NCBI RefSeq assembly: GCF_000317085.1
Contig: NC_019702.1
Coordinates: 62,001 to 126,000 of the forward strand
DNA from: Synechococcus sp. PCC 7502
Lineage (GTDB): Bacteria; Cyanobacteriota; Cyanobacteriia; Pseudanabaenales; Pseudanabaenaceae
DNA length: 64,000 nucleotides
Direction of reading: 5' to 3'
The position numbers and the translations under genes are program-made. Every line of letters begins with the position of its first letter. The stretch's first letter is position 1. Under the pieces are notes generated by a model, which was not told the origin of the DNA, ran no database searches, and was given only the letters and a program-made list of their open reading frames with translations. Positions 56,631-64,000 of the stretch are shown here, piece by piece.

Positions 56631-56918
56631 ATGAATCTGCCGCTAATTATTGGAGCCCTTGCTGTTTCTTTCTTTTTGATGTGGGGGTTGCTGAGTATTC
56701 TCAAAACTTCCTTCCAAACCGCCCTGATTGTGACTTTGATTGTTTTTGGCTTACAAATGGGCTTAAAAATTTCACCCCAAGAAGTATTTAACCAAATCTC
56801 GGTATTTATTGGTGGCATAGGTAAGTGGTTTGTAAAATGGGGAACCACAAATAAACCACCTTCGGACTTCCCCAAAGAGTCTTTGCAATGGCTCCTAGAT
56901 TCGGTATTTAATACTTAA
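56631..56918 (+). CDS. Small membrane protein of unknown function
   Basis: A 95-residue protein with two close hydrophobic helices (LPLIIGALAVSFFLMWGLL and ALIVTLIVFGLQMGLKI) and an amphipathic third segment (EVFNQISVFIGGIGKWFVKW). The gene ends 16 bases before the 3' end of the convergent MoaD-like gene. Family not recognised, but composition and clear start (after AGGTGATCACCC) support a real gene. Confidence 0.7.
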   Translation: MNLPLIIGALAVSFFLMWGLLSILKTSFQTALIVTLIVFGLQMGLKISPQEVFNQISVFIGGIGKWFVKWGTTNKPPSDFPKESLQWLLDSVFNT

Positions 56919-56934
56919 ATTACTGAATTAATAG

Positions 56935-57210
56935 TTAGCCGCCAGCGATCGCAGGAATAATACTAACCTCATCTCCATCATTCAGCACTGTATTAGCACC
57001 ATCTAAGAAGCGAATATCTTCACTGTTAACATAGAAATTAACAAATCGGCGCAGGTTTCCCGCTTCATCACAAATACGAGCCTTAATCCCCGGGCAGTTA
57101 CTTTCTAGGGAATTTAGCATTTCGGTGACATTACTACCTTCGCACTCAACTACGGCTTGATTATTGGTTAACTGTTGCAGGGGAGTGGGAATTAAAACTT
57201 TGAGAGCCAT
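56935..57210 (-). CDS. MoaD/ThiS-family ubiquitin-like sulfur carrier
   Basis: A 91-residue beta-grasp protein ending in the required Gly-Gly (SIIPAIAGG). Upstream features: [12 protein letters not shown], a central [19 protein letters not shown] helix, [18 protein letters not shown] and [11 protein letters not shown]. The C-terminal Gly is thiocarboxylated by an E1-like enzyme. In cyanobacteria such a protein often serves threonine synthase-linked or cysteine/molybdopterin sulfur transfer; the exact pathway is open. Confidence 0.88.
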   Translation of the reverse strand: MALKVLIPTPLQQLTNNQAVVECEGSNVTEMLNSLESNCPGIKARICDEAGNLRRFVNFYVNSEDIRFLDGANTVLNDGDEVSIIPAIAGG

Positions 57211-57259
57211 ATCTAAGGAATTTATAAGTGAAATTTGTAAGAAATTTGATTGAACAAAA

Positions 57260-58207
57260 CTACTCTAATTTTGCCATAAAAGCAGTCATTGCCGCTTTAG
57301 CATTTCGACGCAGGCGATCAGGTTTAATCCGACGTAAGGCAGAACCTGTAAAGTTTTTATCCCATTCTTGATCAGTAATTTTGGCTAAGTCAGCTAAATT
57401 TGGGACAGTATTCTGGGGATAGGGCTGAAATTCTTGAACTTTAGTCTCTTGAGCAAAGCGATGATTCCAAGGGCAGACATCTTGGCAAATATCACAACCC
57501 GCCACCCAGTTATTAAGGTTTATATTTTCAGGTAATGCCTCGGACTTGTTTTCAATGGTGTGATATGCAATACAACGATTAGCATCTACTACAAATGGCT
57601 GAGCGATCGCCCCCGTTGGACAAGCATCAAGACAACGGGTACAGGTACCACAGTGTTCGGTATGGGGTTGATCTGGTTCTAATTCTATGTTGGTTAAAAT
57701 CTCCCCTAAAAATATCCATGAGCCATACCCTCGGCTAATTAAATTACTATGTTTCCCAATCCAGCCAATTCCTGCCCTTTGCGCCCATGCTTTTTCAGCG
57801 ATCGGAGCAGTATCAACGTAATACCGAGTTTCAATATCCTCACCTTGCGACTGTAGCCAATGGCTGAGAATTTTTAGTTTTTTACCTAATATACGGTGAT
57901 AATCCCGTCCCCACCCATACCGAGAAATCTTAGCAATGGCAGGATCATCAACGTGAATATTTGAGTGAGTATTTGAGGTGTAATAATTTAATCCCACGCA
58001 AATTACGGACTCTACCGAAGGCATAAGTTCTTTAATATTCAGACGTTTAGGATTTTCCATCCATGCCATATCAGCGTGATAACCCAATGCCAACCAACTT
58101 TTCAATCTGTCAGCTTCAGGGTAACTTTCTAAATCAGCGATCGCTATTCCTACCAGATCAAATCCAATTTCATAAGCCTTTTGTTTAATATCAGCAGACT
58201 GCACCAT
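57260..58207 (-). CDS. queG: Epoxyqueuosine reductase
   Basis: A 315-residue cobalamin- and Fe-S-dependent enzyme that reduces epoxyqueuosine in tRNA to queuosine. The N-terminal part has [19 protein letters not shown] and [16 protein letters not shown] with the cobalamin domain; [20 protein letters not shown] is the catalytic Asp region; then two 4Fe-4S motifs [16 protein letters not shown] and [11 protein letters not shown]. Full length and typical. Confidence 0.95.
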   Translation of the reverse strand: MVQSADIKQKAYEIGFDLVGIAIADLESYPEADRLKSWLALGYHADMAWMENPKRLNIKELMPSVESVICVGLNYYTSNTHSNIHVDDPAIAKISRYGWGRDYHRILGKKLKILSHWLQSQGEDIETRYYVDTAPIAEKAWAQRAGIGWIGKHSNLISRGYGSWIFLGEILTNIELEPDQPHTEHCGTCTRCLDACPTGAIAQPFVVDANRCIAYHTIENKSEALPENINLNNWVAGCDICQDVCPWNHRFAQETKVQEFQPYPQNTVPNLADLAKITDQEWDKNFTGSALRRIKPDRLRRNAKAAMTAFMAKLE

Positions 58208-58337
58208 AAATTTGTTGGGAATTTGTTGGGATTAATATTGCAAAATAATTACTAATTAAGAAAAGATTTGACGAAAATACGAGTTATCTTAGATACTAGA
58301 ATGTTAGGATTAATTGTGTTTTAAATCATTAGAATCA

Positions 58338-58721
58338 ATGGCAAAAATTAAGCAACCTGTAATGTTAGAAGGTGAAGCATTACTCCAAAAAGTTAAAGAA
58401 CTAGAACATTTATCTAAGGAAGAGAAAGCTAAAGCCTGTGGTTATTCTACCGTAACCAAAACAGGTAAGGATCGCATAAATTCCATGAAGTTTTTAAATG
58501 CTCTAATGGAAGCAGCTAACATTAAGCTTGATACCAAAGGTTCTACCAAAGGTGGCAGAAGTGCAAGTTATAGAGTTAGCGTTCAAAAAAATGGGAATTT
58601 ATTAATTGGCTCAGCCTATACTTCACAAATGGGTTTAAATCCTGGCGATGAATTAGAAATTAGGTTAGGACGCAAACATATTCAGCTTAAGCCATTAGGT
58701 ACTATTGACTCTGAAGCATGA
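58338..58721 (+). CDS. cyAbrB-type transcriptional regulator (copy 2)
   Basis: A 127-residue cyAbrB from ATG 58338: LEGEALLQKVKELEHLSKEE, GYSTVTKTGKDRINSMKFLN, YRVSVQKNGNLLIGSAYTSQ and GLNPGDELEIRLGRKHIQL. The same order of motifs as copy 1 at 8150-8521, about half identical by eye. An in-frame start at 58314 adds MCFKSLES and is less likely. Together they probably represent the two cyAbrB paralogues found in all cyanobacteria. Confidence 0.88.
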   Translation: MAKIKQPVMLEGEALLQKVKELEHLSKEEKAKACGYSTVTKTGKDRINSMKFLNALMEAANIKLDTKGSTKGGRSASYRVSVQKNGNLLIGSAYTSQMGLNPGDELEIRLGRKHIQLKPLGTIDSEA

Positions 58722-59212
58722 GCGAAGTTAATTTTTCCCGAACTTAGAAATAACTATTATAAACACCGCAAACATTCTAAATATAGGAGTGACTGATGCT
58801 AAATTTTACTTAACTACTTCAACCAGCAAATTCATATAGTTATCAGATTTTAACTTTATTATATACTTATCAAATTTATGACAAAAATTATTAAAGTTAG
58901 CTGATTTGACTTCCTACGTTTTTAGTCCAAAATCACACCTGAGATAGATAGAAATTGCTCAATCAGATAAATTTGGAAAGCAATTAGGGCATTTTAGAAA
59001 CTTAGCTTCACTACTTGTCTAAGAAACTAGGTCAATGCAAAAATGGGAAGATTGAACTTGGGGTGTAGTGAAATGGGGTAATATCAGCTGCTTCAGTAAT
59101 TAGTATAGCGATCGCCCTAGTAAGACTCTTAATTGAATTAGCAAAATGGGCTAGATAATAAAGAAAAAATCTAGATAACCTTTATCTCTAATCTTTAAGG
59201 ATGTAATTACTA
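58722..59212. other. 491-bp stretch between cyAbrB and tRNA-Arg
   Basis: AT-rich, with no recognisable gene. An open stretch near 59085-59157 would read VISAASVISIAIALVRLLIE and end AKWAR-stop, but it has no start codon or ribosome site. It includes one HIP1 site near 59109. Confidence 0.45.
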
Positions 59213-59285
59213 TGAGCATAGAGGGACTCGAACCCCCGACACCCAGGACCGGAACCTGGTGCTCTATCCACTGAGCTATATGCCC
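59213..59285 (-). tRNA. tRNA-Arg (anticodon CCG)
   Basis: The minus strand folds as a full cloverleaf: acceptor GGGCATA with TATGCTC (one G-T pair), D arm GCTC-AGTGGATA-GAGC, anticodon stem CCAGG-CCTGG with loop TTCCGGT giving anticodon CCG, and T arm GGGGG-TTCGAGT-CCCTC-like, discriminator A. Length 73. No CCA encoded. It reads codon CGG. Confidence 0.95.
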
Positions 59286-59369
59286 GCATCGAAATCATAT
59301 CACTATTTTAGCGATGTTTGGCTCTTGATGCTAACATACCAACAGATGTACTCCCTAAGCCGCATTTAT

Positions 59370-60038
59370 ATGGTGAAAAGAATAGTTTTTGGGTTAATTT
59401 GGGTAGCCTTCGGTACCTATGCTTTTCTCTACGCACCAACCGATCAGCCTGAGACAAACACTTTAATTCAAAATTTAATCGCTGGACATATTGAAGGAAT
59501 TAACCCTGCTATAGTTGCGCTTTTTAATATCATGGGAGTTATCCCTGGTATCTATGCCTGTCTTTTATTTGCTGATGGGCGGGGGCAGAAAATTCCAGCG
59601 TGGATATTTGTGATTTTATCCTTTTTTATTGGAGCATTTGGTTTACTCCCTTACCTTGCCTTGAGAAAGCCCAATCCAACTTTTATTGGTAAGCAGAACT
59701 GGCTTATTAAGGTATTTGACTCTAAATTGACAGGAATTTTGCTGGCGATCGCAGCAGCGTATTTAGTTGCCTATGGAGTATGGAAAGGTGACTGGATTGA
59801 CTTTATTCACCAATTTCAAACTAATCGCTTTATCCATGTGATGAGCTTAGATTTTTGCTTGCTATGTTTACTATTTCCGTGGCTGTTGAGTGATGATATG
59901 CAGCGCCGAGGGATGGAAAATAATCAAACGTATATGCTAGTGTCGGTAGTTCCTCTGTTTGGGGTATTGAGTTATTTATGTATGCGATCGCCTTTAATTA
60001 GTTCTGAACCTAGCCAAAATCAAACCTTAGCATCTTGA
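59370..60038 (+). CDS. Multi-pass membrane protein of unknown function
   Basis: From ATG 59370 (MVKRIVFGLIWVAFGTYAF, 222 residues) the protein has about six helices, with GINPAIVALFNIMGVIPGIY, a soluble loop, FVILSFFIGAFGLLPYLALR, and IHVMSLDFCLLCLLFPWLLSDD. The last segment resembles DUF2834-type proteins of photosynthetic organisms. The longer frame from 59259 would overlap the tRNA, so it is rejected. Confidence 0.75.
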   Translation: MVKRIVFGLIWVAFGTYAFLYAPTDQPETNTLIQNLIAGHIEGINPAIVALFNIMGVIPGIYACLLFADGRGQKIPAWIFVILSFFIGAFGLLPYLALRKPNPTFIGKQNWLIKVFDSKLTGILLAIAAAYLVAYGVWKGDWIDFIHQFQTNRFIHVMSLDFCLLCLLFPWLLSDDMQRRGMENNQTYMLVSVVPLFGVLSYLCMRSPLISSEPSQNQTLAS

Positions 60039-60119
60039 GATTTAATTAATCTTATCTTTGATAGGAATGGGTTAATATATGCCTAATACACTAACTTAAG
60101 TAGCCAAAAGCTAATTAAA

Positions 60120-60719
60120 ATGACTGACTTTACTCCCTACAAAAAACTAGGAGTCACAGAAGATGCCTCTTTCGAGGAAATTAAGGATGCGCGCGATCGC
60201 CTAATTGTGGAGCTAGATGGAGATACTCCCGCCCAAGAATTAGTTGAAGCTGCCTATGATGCCATACTTATGGATCGGCTTAAGGCTAGACAGGAGGGTA
60301 AAATTAAGGTTCCAGATCGGATTAGGTTTCCCGAAAAAAATATTACGACATCTCCAAGCATACTCCAACCCGTGGCATCTCCTGCTAAGTTGCGATGGCT
60401 GTCCGAGTCTTTAGATCGTCCTAGCCGTAAAGATTTAGTCACTTACACATGTACTTTTGCGGGATTATTAGCATTAAGTATTTTCCTGCCTGCTTCTAAT
60501 AGCATTTGGATGGCAATCGCCCTGTTGGCAAGCATTTATTTTCTAAAGTCTAAGGAAAATCGGTTCTGGCGTTCTTTACTTCTGGCACTGGTGGGACTGG
60601 TTATAGGTGTATCCTTGGCAGTAGGGCTTTTACCTTTAATTATTCATGGTTTTTCCCTGTCAATTTCTACAGCAATTATCCTTTTGGTCATGTGGCTCGT
60701 CACGACTCTTCTGCGCTAA
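60120..60719 (+). CDS. CPP1-like J-domain-related membrane protein
   Basis: A 199-residue protein. The N-terminal 70 residues (FTPYKKLGVTEDASFEEIKD, then RDRL and AAYDAILMDRLKARQEGKI) resemble a J-like domain without the HPD motif, and the C-terminal 100 residues hold about four hydrophobic helices. This is the CPP1/DUF3353 layout: chaperone-like proteins that protect protochlorophyllide oxidoreductase in plastids. Overlaps yraN by 20 bases tail to tail. Confidence 0.85.
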   Translation: MTDFTPYKKLGVTEDASFEEIKDARDRLIVELDGDTPAQELVEAAYDAILMDRLKARQEGKIKVPDRIRFPEKNITTSPSILQPVASPAKLRWLSESLDRPSRKDLVTYTCTFAGLLALSIFLPASNSIWMAIALLASIYFLKSKENRFWRSLLLALVGLVIGVSLAVGLLPLIIHGFSLSISTAIILLVMWLVTTLLR

Positions 60720-61080
60720 AAGCAGACTCTATATAGTTATAAAGTTGGTAAATACCAGACTTATCTATGTTCACAAGGGCAACATCAAATCGGCAATCTA
60801 AGTTAGATAGATGGGGATACTGCCCCAGAAATTCTAAGGCTGAAATATATAGCTTCTTTTGCTTAGATTTAGTAATTGCCAATGCCCCATCTTCGTCCCA
60901 GTTACCCAAACTACGGGTTTTTACTTCTACAAATATTAACCGATGGCGATCGCAGGCAACTATATCTAACTCCCCGCAAGGGCAGTACCATTGAGTTGCC
61001 AAGATTTCCCAACCTTGTGCCTTTAGGAGTTGGACGACCAAATTTTCGCCTTGATTGCCACGAATTTTAGCCGTCACCAT
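60700..61080 (-). CDS. YraN/UPF0102 nuclease-fold protein
   Basis: A 126-residue protein with GNQGENLVVQLLKAQGWEIL, CPCGELDIVACDRHRLIFVEVKTRS (the restriction-endonuclease-like D-x-n-E-x-K pattern) and ITKSKQKKLYISALEFL, matching UPF0102. Its cellular role is not settled. The upstream gene ends inside its start (7-base overlap), so the two are co-translated. Confidence 0.9.
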   Translation of the reverse strand: MVTAKIRGNQGENLVVQLLKAQGWEILATQWYCPCGELDIVACDRHRLIFVEVKTRSLGNWDEDGALAITKSKQKKLYISALEFLGQYPHLSNLDCRFDVALVNIDKSGIYQLYNYIESAFSAEES

Positions 61081-61400
61081 AAGACTTGAATTACTGTGCC
61101 AACTACTAACAGCTTGCTCGTATCAGTTTCACTAGGATATGCACGCATAGCAGCTACCCTGGCATCTGCCCCATGATTAACAACACGAGATGCGATCGCA
61201 TATTTACCATTGTCAACAGGAATTTCAAAACACTCATACTCATCATTGCCTCTCAGACCAAGCACTCGTGACTCGGAGAACTGAAGCGACTCTCCTTCAA
61301 GGTCGATTTCCACAAAAAGAAGCCAATCTGAAAATATTGCTTGTTTGGTAATTTCAGTTTCAGACTGATCACGCTGCAACAGTTTCTTTAGTTGGTTCAT
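61074..61400 (-). CDS. Unknown 108-residue protein upstream of yraN
   Basis: Starts MNQLKKLLQRDQSETEITKQ, then an acidic middle (FVEIDLEGESLQFSESRVLG, ECFEIPVDNGKYAIASRVVN) and SKLLVVGTVIQVLW. The stop TGA lies within the yraN start. No family recognised; the tight overlap and codon use make it real. Confidence 0.7.
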   Translation of the reverse strand: MNQLKKLLQRDQSETEITKQAIFSDWLLFVEIDLEGESLQFSESRVLGLRGNDEYECFEIPVDNGKYAIASRVVNHGADARVAAMRAYPSETDTSKLLVVGTVIQVLW

Positions 61401-61723
61401 AGTTAAGGAAATTGTGTTTTATGGAGAAGGCATTAGCTAAGGAGCATAGCTGGCGAGCAGTCGTTTTAGGAGTAATAATAAAAGCCTTAAAAGAACAAAT
61501 CTGCGATTTTAGCATTGGTGTGTATTTAACATAATACCAAATCCAGAAAACAGAACTACAGATGACCCGCAACAAAAGCTAATAGTCCTATATTCGTTGA
61601 ATGAACTGTAGCTTAATCTTAGGAAATTAGTATAAAATACAGCCTTAGAATTTTTTATTGAATGCTTGAGTTCACCCGCTTCAGATATTCCCAACTTACC
61701 ACACATCTCTATTGACTTGCGTT
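61401..61723. other. 323-bp stretch without a recognisable gene
   Basis: Overlapping short frames occur on both strands. One plus-strand frame, ATG 61421 to 61534, would give MEKALAKEHSWRAVVLGVII and 17 more residues; no ribosome site is visible. I see no repeat with other parts of the window. Confidence 0.4.
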
Positions 61724-62320
61724 TCAAATGAAAGGATTAGTTGGGAAATAGTGAATTCTAATTGCCCTAGCCGTCCCTGTTGACTGAGGCTCAGTAGCTC
61801 CACTCCTGATGACTTTTTCCGCCCACATTTTCCTAATTTCTGCTTCTCGTTCGAGCGTGAGTTCTTCCCAATCCCGAAGGTCGTTAAGGCGGTTATCAAG
61901 TTTTTCAAGGGAAAAGAAAAAGTCTTCCTCCCATGGGTCGGGAGTTCCGATAGCAGTGTCCCAGCCTTCTGCGCTTCCATCAAGAAACCTTACCAGTTTT
62001 CCCTCTTTCCAATGCTGGTAATCGATGTAATCATCAAACATGATGAAGGCGAAAGCTTCCCCAAAATCAACCGACAATTCAGGGAGAATCCCTTTTTGAG
62101 GAACAGTAAGGGGATCACCGAGTTTTTCACGACTTGGAAGCCATCTCGGAGTATCACTTGTTCTCCCATACTCTTCCACGACAGCAAAGGAATTTTCAGG
62201 TAAAACAACTATTTTTTTTGAATCTCTTCCATAATAATTTCTTGTCTGAAGCCAATCCTGAAGGCGATCGACACAATCAGACTTCAAAGGAACAAAAATA
62301 GCTCCGAATGTTTCCACCAT
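61724..62320 (-). CDS. Unknown 198-residue protein
   Basis: A soluble, acidic protein. Notable parts: VETFGAIFVPLKSDCVDRLQ, FAVVEEYGRTSDTPRWLPSR, FGEAFAFIMFDDYIDYQHWK and EGWDTAIGTPDPWEEDFFFS. One Cys only. The pattern is reminiscent of small immunity-type or DUF proteins with aromatic/acidic surfaces, but I cannot place it. It has no HIP1 octamer and sits between unrelated genes. Confidence 0.6.
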   Translation of the reverse strand: MVETFGAIFVPLKSDCVDRLQDWLQTRNYYGRDSKKIVVLPENSFAVVEEYGRTSDTPRWLPSREKLGDPLTVPQKGILPELSVDFGEAFAFIMFDDYIDYQHWKEGKLVRFLDGSAEGWDTAIGTPDPWEEDFFFSLEKLDNRLNDLRDWEELTLEREAEIRKMWAEKVIRSGATEPQSTGTARAIRIHYFPTNPFI

Positions 62321-62489
62321 AAGAGTTCTAGTTGCTTAATGCTATAGTCAAGTAGCAAATTTTGATGCTAGCTTATCATCTTTTGTCTGCACCAATGCCC
62401 ATTTATGGGTGCTGCTCTTACTCAAGTAGTGTCCTAGCTTCTGTCGCAGCTACTAAGAAGTATTTAACAGATAAGTATGAGCAGAAGTT

Positions 62490-62526
62490 ATGGAGGGTTT
62501 ATGGGGAATCCTTTTAGTCCCTCCAT
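62490..62526 (-). terminator. Hairpin downstream of desB
   Basis: ATGGAGGG (62490-62497) and CCCTCCAT (62519-62526) form a perfect eight-base stem with a 21-base loop, 22 bases past the desB stop. No T-run, so it may be a processing or stability element instead. Confidence 0.4.
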
Positions 62527-62547
62527 GAAAATCATCCAAGATTAACC

Positions 62548-63627
62548 TTAAGATTTATCCGCAGCAGGTTGGTAGTAAACCGTTTTCTGTCCGTCGGAGA
62601 CATAGTGACAATTTTTATAAGCACGCCAGAAGACTTTGAATATAGATTCTTCGGACTTACGGTAATAGCTACCTAGAACGGGTTTAATTGCTTCAGTAGC
62701 GGTTAAGAGATTGTAGTGGGGAATGCTCAGAAAAATGTGATGGGCAACGTGGGTACCGATATTGTGGTGAATATCATTGATAAATCCATAGTCATGATCG
62801 ATGGTTGATAGTGCGCCTTTAAGAAAATTCCAGTTGCTGCCACTGTACCAAGGAATATTTGTATCGGTATGGTGTAAGAAAGTTACAAAGTCTAGCCACA
62901 CCACAAATAAAACGTAGGGAACTAGGTAAAACTTAACTAGCCATAGTGCGCCAAATTGATAGGTAAGAAATCCTAAAAGCGTAATCATTAAACTGCAAGC
63001 AATGGTACTAGTGATTACATCCCATTTTTCCGAAGGTTTAAAAATTGGACTACTGGGTAAAAAGTGGGAGCCAGACTTGCCAGGTGTACGTTTGAATAGG
63101 TAAAGGGGATAGGCAAGCATGGAAATATCAAAGCGAGCAAATTTTTCAATCCACCTCATCTCATTGTACTTGGTTTCTGTGACTGGGTACCAGCTTTCAT
63201 CATTTTCGAGGCTGCCAGTATTTTGGTGATGGGTACGGTGACTGATGCGCCAACCGTGAAAAGGTACCAAGATTGGGGTATGTGCTAGATGTCCAACTAA
63301 ATTATTGAGCCATTTGTACCTAGAGAAGGAACCATGTCCACAGTCATGTCCGACCACAAATAAAGCCCAAAACATAGTGCCTTGAGCTAACCAAAATATA
63401 GGATAAAAGTACCAAGAATCTAACTGAGCAGCGATCGCATACAATCCAGCGATTATAAATAAGTCAAAAAAAAAGTAGTAAAGAGATTTAGTTATAGATG
63501 GCTGAAAACATTCAGGGGGAATAGCGTTTCTAATATCTTGAAGGGTAAATGGTAGTTTTTCGTCTGTATGCAAATTTCTGGAGTCATTTTCTAATGTGTT
63601 TTGTGTCACCTTAAAATCTCTTAACAA
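62548..63627 (-). CDS. desB: Acyl-lipid omega-3 (delta-15) desaturase
   Basis: A 359-residue membrane desaturase with the histidine boxes HDCGHGSF (about 97-104), HRTHHQ (about 133-138) and HVAHH (about 296-300). The H-R-T-H-H second box and FHGWRISHRTHHQNTG context are those of omega-3 desaturases, unlike the H-D-H-H-H box of desA. It introduces the third double bond. In other cyanobacteria desB is cold-induced; no cold element was identified here. Confidence 0.94.
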   Translation of the reverse strand: MLRDFKVTQNTLENDSRNLHTDEKLPFTLQDIRNAIPPECFQPSITKSLYYFFFDLFIIAGLYAIAAQLDSWYFYPIFWLAQGTMFWALFVVGHDCGHGSFSRYKWLNNLVGHLAHTPILVPFHGWRISHRTHHQNTGSLENDESWYPVTETKYNEMRWIEKFARFDISMLAYPLYLFKRTPGKSGSHFLPSSPIFKPSEKWDVITSTIACSLMITLLGFLTYQFGALWLVKFYLVPYVLFVVWLDFVTFLHHTDTNIPWYSGSNWNFLKGALSTIDHDYGFINDIHHNIGTHVAHHIFLSIPHYNLLTATEAIKPVLGSYYRKSEESIFKVFWRAYKNCHYVSDGQKTVYYQPAADKS

Positions 63628-63714
63628 TAAAAATACCTACATAGCATACAACCTTTTTATCCCCTTGATCCCCGCCTTAGGAACTTGACTCCATATTTTC
63701 CGTCTAGTTTTTAC

Positions 63715-64000
63715 TTAATAACTATCTAATATTTTTTGGCTCAGGTTACATAGCTCCAAATGTTTGTGACCGTTGCTGGCAATAATGTTTCCCCATTGGG
63801 TAATGTCGGGGTTATTGTAGGTGAGGGCAGTACCATCAAAATGAGTTAGTTTTCCGCCTGCTTCTGTTAGGATAATTTCGGGGGCGCAGTAATCCCAATC
63901 TTTAGGGGCAGAGGTACCTGAAACAGAAATGTAGTAGTCCGCAGTGCCAGAGGCGATCGCTCCAAATTTTCCACCAATGCTCCCTACAGAAAGTTCCTGT
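63715..64000 (-). CDS. Inositol monophosphatase / CysQ-like phosphatase, C-terminal part
   Basis: The minus strand frame is open to base 64000 and is the last 94 residues of a longer gene: SVGSIGGKFGAIASGTADYY, APKDWDYCAPEIILTEAGGK, then LTYNNPDITQWGNIIASNG and a stop at 63715-63717. D-W-D-Y-x-A-P-E with TEAGG is the second metal-binding motif of the IMPase superfamily; the spacing suits 3'(2'),5'-bisphosphate nucleotidase (CysQ), though other members are possible. Confidence 0.88.
   Translation of the reverse strand, partial: QELSVGSIGGKFGAIASGTADYYISVSGTSAPKDWDYCAPEIILTEAGGKLTHFDGTALTYNNPDITQWGNIIASNGHKHLELCNLSQKILDSY

Noticed and set aside
59259-59369. N-terminal extension of the membrane protein at 59370 starting at 59259
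   Set aside because: It would overlap the tRNA-Arg gene, and the extra residues are not membrane-protein-like; ATG 59370 begins directly at a hydrophobic helix.
61509-61727. Overlapping minus-strand frames of 68-72 codons between 61369 and 61727
   Set aside because: No ribosome sites, mutual overlap and no protein-like motif; treated as non-coding.
62340-62460. Small hairpins around CCCATTTATGGG upstream of the desB end
   Set aside because: Short stem, no T-run, and no gene on either strand for it to serve.

Overview
The window is chromosomal DNA from a cyanobacterium. Evidence: the HIP1 octamer GCGATCGC (and GGCGATCGCC) is scattered through nearly all core genes, and the gene set is cyanobacterial (RbcR, cyAbrB regulators, desA/desB acyl-lipid desaturases, photosystem II S4 protein, CPP1-like protein, ferredoxin-type nitrite reductase, NtcA boxes). 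AT-rich composition suggests a Pseudanabaena/Synechococcus-like freshwater strain, but I cannot name the species.

Layout. 1-2.7 kb is accessory DNA without HIP1: the end of a P-loop ATPase-like gene, then a dead brnT/brnA toxin-antitoxin pair whose toxin is split by an 894-bp IS5-type element with a TATA target duplication. 2.7-20.4 kb is mostly housekeeping: DUF309, leuA, an RnfD-like membrane protein beside a DUF2330 protein, cyAbrB, tatD, mutM, a WD40 protein, a glycosyltransferase fragment, an MFS carrier, coaBC, an acetolactate-synthase-like enzyme, marC, hemE and ftsH. 20.8-26.1 kb holds rbcR and then an arsenate-resistance locus: arsR, a DUF6232 gene, a SphX-type phosphate-binding protein, a GAPDH and arsJ, with two matching palindromic operator-like sites. 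26.1-32.2 kb: hemH, a PP2C phosphatase and ppsA.

32.3-41.5 kb is the nitrate assimilation cluster nirA-nrtA-nrtB-nrtD-nrtC-narB on the minus strand, headed by a textbook NtcA-activated promoter; the order of nrtD and nrtC is swapped relative to the usual nrtABCD. 41.6-43.8 kb: rpmB, tyrA and a TIGR03943 protein. 44-45.5 kb: an AT-rich GT39-type glycosyltransferase. 45.5-48.2 kb: urtC-urtD-urtE (urea uptake) without urtA/urtB, with its own NtcA box. 48.4-56.9 kb: desA, a nagA lacking its N-terminal part, accD, a beta-lactamase-fold hydrolase, then a tight operon (phycobilisome-like protein without the bilin cysteine, unknown protein, cobD, tRNA/rRNA methyltransferase). 57-64 kb: MoaD/ThiS-like protein, queG, second cyAbrB, tRNA-Arg(CCG), membrane proteins, yraN, unknown genes, desB and the end of an inositol-phosphatase/CysQ-like gene.

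Functional themes: nitrogen supply (nitrate plus urea) under NtcA; arsenate detoxification by making and exporting 1-arseno-3-phosphoglycerate, coupled here to a phosphate-binding protein; membrane lipid desaturation. The most informative new observations are the reconstructed, IS-split and multiply nonsense-mutated brnTA locus, the paired ATATCAA-N6-TTGAWAT sites in the arsenate locus, and the stand-alone NtcA-box urtCDE operon. No CRISPR array, rRNA or prophage was seen.
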